Assembly (NCBI GenBank): GCA_030590765.1 | Contig: JAUVCP010000065.1 | Coordinates: 1 to 8,972 of the forward strand | Direction: 5' to 3' | DNA length: 8,972 nt | From: Flavobacteriaceae bacterium | GTDB taxonomy: Bacteria > Bacteroidota > Bacteroidia > Flavobacteriales > Flavobacteriaceae | In this document: positions 6,200 to 8,972 of the stretch, piece by piece | Layout of the letters: each line of letters opens with the position of its first letter | How positions within the stretch are numbered: position 1 is the first letter of the stretch | Translations under genes and position numbers: made by a program | The notes under the pieces: generated by a model | The model's input: the letters and a program-made list of their open reading frames with translations, nothing else | Database searches by the model: none | What the model was told of the DNA's origin: nothing

Positions 6200-6814
6200 A
6201 TGCACGTTGCAATTGCAGGAAATATTGGAGCAGGAAAAACAACACTAACAAGTCTTTTGGCTAAGCATTATAAATGGGAACCCCATTATGAATCCGTTGA
6301 AGAAAATCCCTATTTGGATGATTTTTACGCATCTATGGAACGATGGTCTTTTAATCTACAAATCTATTTCCTAAATAGTAGATTTCGACAAATTCTTAAA
6401 ATTCGTGACAGTGGTAAAAACATCATTCAGGATAGAACTATTTATGAAGATGCTCATATTTTTGCTCCTAACCTTCATGCTATGGGTTTGATGACCAATA
6501 GAGATTTTAGTAATTATGAATCGCTTTTTAATTTAATGGAACGTTTGGTTTCGCCTCCTGATCTGTTAATTTATTTACGTTCCAGTATACCTACTTTAGT
6601 TGGTCAAATACATCAACGCGGTCGAGATTATGAAAACACCATTAGTATTGATTATTTAAGCAGATTAAATGAAAGGTATGAAGCCTGGATCTCTACTTAC
6701 ACAAAGGGCAAACTTCTGATTATTGACATTGATAATTTAAATATTGTAGATAATCCTGAAGATCTAGGATCTGTAATAGATAGAATTGATGCTCAAATTC
6801 ATGGTTTATTTTAA
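6200..6814 (+). CDS. Deoxynucleoside kinase
   Basis: This cytosolic kinase of the nucleotide salvage pathway transfers phosphate from ATP to a deoxynucleoside. The 204-aa length matches the dCK/dGK-type bacterial family. The Walker A loop GNIGAGKTT is at 7-15. ESVEENPYLDDFY (31-43) carries the Glu expected to act as catalytic base near the substrate. QDRTIYED (77-84) is the family's DR(S/T) motif. The LID arginine motif RGRDYE is at 140-145. The substrate (dA, dG, dC or broad) cannot be read reliably from sequence, so no symbol is given. The ATG at 6200 is chosen because MHVAIAGNIGAGKTT starts right at the first beta strand and P-loop as in relatives. The gene stands alone between a divergent neighbour and a bidirectional terminator. 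Confidence 0.95.
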   Translation: MHVAIAGNIGAGKTTLTSLLAKHYKWEPHYESVEENPYLDDFYASMERWSFNLQIYFLNSRFRQILKIRDSGKNIIQDRTIYEDAHIFAPNLHAMGLMTNRDFSNYESLFNLMERLVSPPDLLIYLRSSIPTLVGQIHQRGRDYENTISIDYLSRLNERYEAWISTYTKGKLLIIDIDNLNIVDNPEDLGSVIDRIDAQIHGLF

Positions 6815-6833
6815 ATCATTATACAATTCAAAA

Positions 6834-6864
6834 TAAAAAAACTCCCAAAATGGGAGTTTTTTTA
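6834..6864. terminator. Bidirectional intrinsic terminator
   Basis: A 14-bp perfect stem joins 6834-6847 and 6851-6864 around an AAA loop. Its GC-rich core is CTCCCA/TGGGAG (6842-6847/6851-6856), flanked by seven A residues on the left and seven T residues on the right. It therefore reads as a terminator on both strands, serving the kinase gene (stop at 6814) and the convergent exb operon (last stop codon beginning at 6882). Confidence 0.93.
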
Positions 6865-6881
6865 TTTAAATATTTTTTATT

Positions 6882-7349
6882 CTATTTTTGAATATTCTTC
6901 ATTACATCACCTTTCAAAGTAGAATAATTAATCTTAAGAGCGTTTACATTTCTAAGCTCTTCTTTGATATCCGTAATAGTACCAACACTTGATTTAATAT
7001 CTGCTTTAATCGATGTTGTTAAAAGAGGAATTTCATCTTCTGAATGCGTCTCTCTTTCAGCAAAAACAAAATACTTCACATCTTTTACATCGGCAATTCT
7101 GTCATTTAATTGAATTTTATCACCATTCTGACCTTTTACCTTACCAACATAAATATAGCTAACCAAGCTTTTTCGTTCTAATTTTTTAACTTCAGTAGCA
7201 TATGGTAATTTAGGTTTTTGAATTTTCAAATCTGTTTCACGCATTGTAGTGGTCACCATAAAAAAGAACAACAACATAAACACAATATCTGGTAAAGATG
7301 CAGTCGAAATTGCTGGCATTCCTTTTTTCTTTTTTCTAAACTTTGACAT
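6882..7349 (-). CDS. ExbD/TolR-type biopolymer transport protein (second copy, operon end)
   Basis: ExbD proteins sit in the inner membrane with a single N-terminal helix inside an ExbB channel and a periplasmic domain; the complex turns proton flow into work at the outer membrane. This 155-aa protein has a basic cytoplasmic start (SKFRKKKK), then ASLPDIVFMLLFFFMVTTT (17-35), where D21 is the conserved proton-carrying aspartate. A periplasmic domain follows, with KPKLPYA (45-51) matching the family's LP motif. Length is close to the family norm. It starts 6 bp after the other ExbD gene's stop and is the last gene before the terminator. No TonB gene follows, so the partner energy transducer must be encoded elsewhere or be replaced by something else. 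Confidence 0.93.
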   Translation of the reverse strand: MSKFRKKKKGMPAISTASLPDIVFMLLFFFMVTTTMRETDLKIQKPKLPYATEVKKLERKSLVSYIYVGKVKGQNGDKIQLNDRIADVKDVKYFVFAERETHSEDEIPLLTTSIKADIKSSVGTITDIKEELRNVNALKINYSTLKGDVMKNIQK

Positions 7350-7355
7350 AAAAAA

Positions 7356-7997
7356 TTATTTTTTTGGTTCAGCTTCTGAAATGATTTGAGGATATTTTGC
7401 TTTAATATTCTTTATCTTTTCTTTTAAGCTCTCATTAGATGAATTGTTCTTGGCATCTTTTAAAAGTTTCTCATAAGATACGCCATATAATTTTTTCGAC
7501 AAACGATTTCTTAGGTCGGTATATGCTCCTACTAATTCATTTTGAACAGCAATATATGTACCATATGATGTGCCTCTATCACTTTCCAAAGAAATAATTG
7601 CTTTATTTGGATGATCAGAAGATGATGGATCTTTAGCCCCTTCACACCAATCACATTCTGCTGCAGGTAACATTTCATCAGTTTTTGGATCTTTCATAGG
7701 GTTTCCTATACTTCCACCATTATCAATAAACTTCATCGCTTCTTCACGAATTTTATCTACAGTCATAAAATGTTCACCCTCAACCAAAATATCATTATTA
7801 CGATTCACTGTAACAATAAATACATTCTTTTCTTTAAGCTTAGGACGTTCCATATCTTCCGGCTGCTTTTCAGGTAATTTTCGAGATATCCCTGTATCCA
7901 CATCCATTGTAGTTGTCACTAAAAAGAATATGAGTAGCAAGAAAGCAATATCCGCCATTGACCCTGCATTTATTTCTGGTAACTCTCTTCTAGCCAT
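7356..7997 (-). CDS. ExbD/TolR-type biopolymer transport protein, long form with CxxC insert
   Basis: This 213-aa protein begins ARRELPEINAGSMADIAFLL, with the conserved aspartate D16 opening a single membrane helix (about 14-31). KLPEK (40-44) is the LP motif after the helix, and NVFIVTVNRNNDILVEG (58-74) is a typical ExbD strand pair. It is much longer than the usual 130-150 aa. An insert at about 92-128 carries a CxxC pair (C115, C118, in ECDWCEG) that would lie in the periplasm and could form a disulfide or bind metal. A charged helical tail runs from about 165 to the end. After the insert, ALISLESDRG-like sequence (AIISLESDRGTSYG, 133-146) resumes the family fold. It lies 4 bp after the four-helix protein gene and 6 bp before the second ExbD gene. 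I recall this long form as common in flavobacteria, but that is memory rather than a search. Confidence 0.92.
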   Translation of the reverse strand: MARRELPEINAGSMADIAFLLLIFFLVTTTMDVDTGISRKLPEKQPEDMERPKLKEKNVFIVTVNRNNDILVEGEHFMTVDKIREEAMKFIDNGGSIGNPMKDPKTDEMLPAAECDWCEGAKDPSSSDHPNKAIISLESDRGTSYGTYIAVQNELVGAYTDLRNRLSKKLYGVSYEKLLKDAKNNSSNESLKEKIKNIKAKYPQIISEAEPKK

Positions 7998-8001
7998 AAT
8001 A

Positions 8002-8466
8002 TTATTTTGATACTAATGATTTAACAAATCCTGCTAATATTCCTAATATTGCTATACTTCCCAAGATCATTGTATACCAAATACCTGTACTCACCCATTT
8101 GGAAACAGGTCCGGCTTCACCATCTTTAAGTACATTTCCAGAAACATTAGTTACTGCAGCATCAGATGCCAACATATAAGCAATAGCCAATAACACTCCT
8201 AAAAAAACCAAAGATATCAAAGTCCTTTTAAGTAATTGAGGATGTTTTATGAGATTCCATATTGAAAACAACACTGCCAACAAAGCTGTAATGGCCAATA
8301 CCCATACTGCAAATGTAATATAAGGAGATACCAGGCTATTTTGCAAGTCAACACTTTGCTCAACAACTTCATCACCTTCCATAATTATCCTAACTAAGAA
8401 GTAAACGGCAATAAGGCCAATTAACCCAGTAACTACAGATAATATTTTAGTTAATTTCTCATTCAT
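8002..8466 (-). CDS. Four-helix inner-membrane protein of unknown function in the exb operon
   Basis: I do not recognise a named family. The 154-aa protein has four predicted membrane helices at about 8-29, 49-73, 82-100 and 126-149. Positive residues in the short 74-81 loop (KHPQLLKR) and at both ends predict that N- and C-termini are cytoplasmic. The two exported loops (30-48 and 101-125) are acidic or neutral and short. No cysteines and no catalytic-looking motif are seen. It sits between an ExbB-type gene (7-bp gap) and the long ExbD gene (4-bp gap), so it is almost certainly cotranscribed with the proton-driven motor. An accessory or assembly subunit is a reasonable inference from position only. 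Confidence 0.9.
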   Translation of the reverse strand: MNEKLTKILSVVTGLIGLIAVYFLVRIIMEGDEVVEQSVDLQNSLVSPYITFAVWVLAITALLAVLFSIWNLIKHPQLLKRTLISLVFLGVLLAIAYMLASDAAVTNVSGNVLKDGEAGPVSKWVSTGIWYTMILGSIAILGILAGFVKSLVSK

Positions 8467-8473
8467 TTTATTG

Positions 8474-8972
8474 TTATTTTTTGTTTCTGATCAAAAGATC
8501 TACTAATTTAATTGAAGCATCTTCCATACTATTTACTATACCATCAATTTTTGAGATAATATAATTATAAAAAATTTGAAGAATAATTGCTACAACCAAA
8601 CCAAATACAGTTGTTAATAATGCTACTTTAATACCCCCTGCAACTACTGCTGGAGAAATATCACCTGCTGCTTCAATAGAATCAAATGCACCAATCATAC
8701 CAATTACTGTTCCCATAAACCCAAGCATTGGAGCCAATGAAATAAATAATGATAACCATGAAACATTTTTCTCTAATAAGCCCATTTGAACACCACCGTA
8801 AGATACTACTGCTTTTTCAGCAGCGTCAACGCCTTCGTCCATTCTGTCTAATCCTTGGTAAAAAATAGATGCAACTGGTCCTTTTGTATTTCTACAAACT
8901 TCTTTAGCTGCCTCAACTCCACCTGAGCTCATTGCCTCTTCAACGCTTAATACCAATTTATCAGTATTGGTA
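8474..8972 (-). CDS. MotA/TolQ/ExbB proton channel family protein, 5' end beyond window
   Basis: The reading frame is open to the window edge (upstream residues read TNTDKL), so the N-terminus, including the first membrane helix, is missing. About 165 residues are visible of a family usually about 220-270 long. A soluble cytoplasmic stretch is followed by two helices with the family signatures: LAPMLGFMGTVIGMIGAF, then VAGGIKVALLTTVFGLVVAI, with the conserved Thr residues facing the proton path. It forms the pentameric inner-membrane channel that surrounds an ExbD dimer. It is the first visible gene of a four-gene run (ExbB, four-helix protein, ExbD, ExbD) with 4-7 bp gaps. The operon promoter is outside the window. 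A TTG at 8956 that could be read as a start lies inside the gene and is not the real start. Confidence 0.95.
   Translation of the reverse strand, partial: TNTDKLVLSVEEAMSSGGVEAAKEVCRNTKGPVASIFYQGLDRMDEGVDAAEKAVVSYGGVQMGLLEKNVSWLSLFISLAPMLGFMGTVIGMIGAFDSIEAAGDISPAVVAGGIKVALLTTVFGLVVAIILQIFYNYIISKIDGIVNSMEDASIKLVDLLIRNKK

Noticed and set aside
8954..8956. TTG as the start codon of the ExbB-type gene
   Set aside because: The frame stays open to the window edge and the family needs an additional N-terminal helix, so this is an internal leucine codon.
1..8972. Mobile elements, CRISPR arrays, tRNA or rRNA genes
   Set aside because: No transposase-like protein, target duplication, spaced direct repeats, or tRNA or rRNA signature was recognised on either strand.

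Overview
The window looks like chromosome from a low-GC member of the Bacteroidota, most likely a marine-type flavobacterium. The grounds are GLPGLI-family and SusC-like outer-membrane proteins, a duplicated ExbD set, AT-rich translation starts without clear Shine-Dalgarno sequences, and Bacteroidota-type promoters (TAnnTTTG -7 element). No mobile element, phage gene, CRISPR array, tRNA or rRNA was seen.

Layout. (1) Positions 1-1501: a promoter, a structured leader of about 140 nt, metK (S-adenosylmethionine synthetase) and an intrinsic terminator. The leader carries, in order and with matching spacing, the conserved blocks of a SAM-II riboswitch (GATTTG, TTGCA, CCTCT, GCTAAA). Downstream of it lie perfect complements to three of the aptamer strands, so a second, mutually exclusive fold is possible. 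metK makes SAM, so this would be direct product control. This is the most interesting signal in the window. (2) 1548-2336: a lineage-type exported protein of unknown function with a promoter -7 element almost touching its start codon. It converges on the next gene with a 5-bp gap. (3) 2342-5897, minus strand: a GLPGLI-family exported protein followed 25 bp later by an 887-aa outer-membrane beta-barrel protein with a carboxypeptidase-regulatory-like domain and a plug-like domain. This is a recurrent but functionally uncharacterised pairing. (4) 5898-6199: a 302-bp AT-rich divergent intergenic region. (5) 6200-6814: a deoxynucleoside kinase. (6) 6834-6864: a strong bidirectional terminator shared by convergent transcripts. 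(7) 6882-8972, minus strand: the distal part of a tight operon encoding an ExbB/TolQ/MotA-type channel (N-terminus beyond the window), an unrecognised four-helix membrane protein, and two different ExbD/TolR proteins.

Functionally, the ExbB-ExbD-ExbD operon would supply proton-motive-force energy to outer-membrane transport. The barrel protein is the kind of client such motors may serve, although no TonB gene lies in the window and no TonB box was recognised. The metK and deoxynucleoside kinase genes are housekeeping metabolism. Structure and switch claims are manual readings of the sequence; no folding or database search was run.
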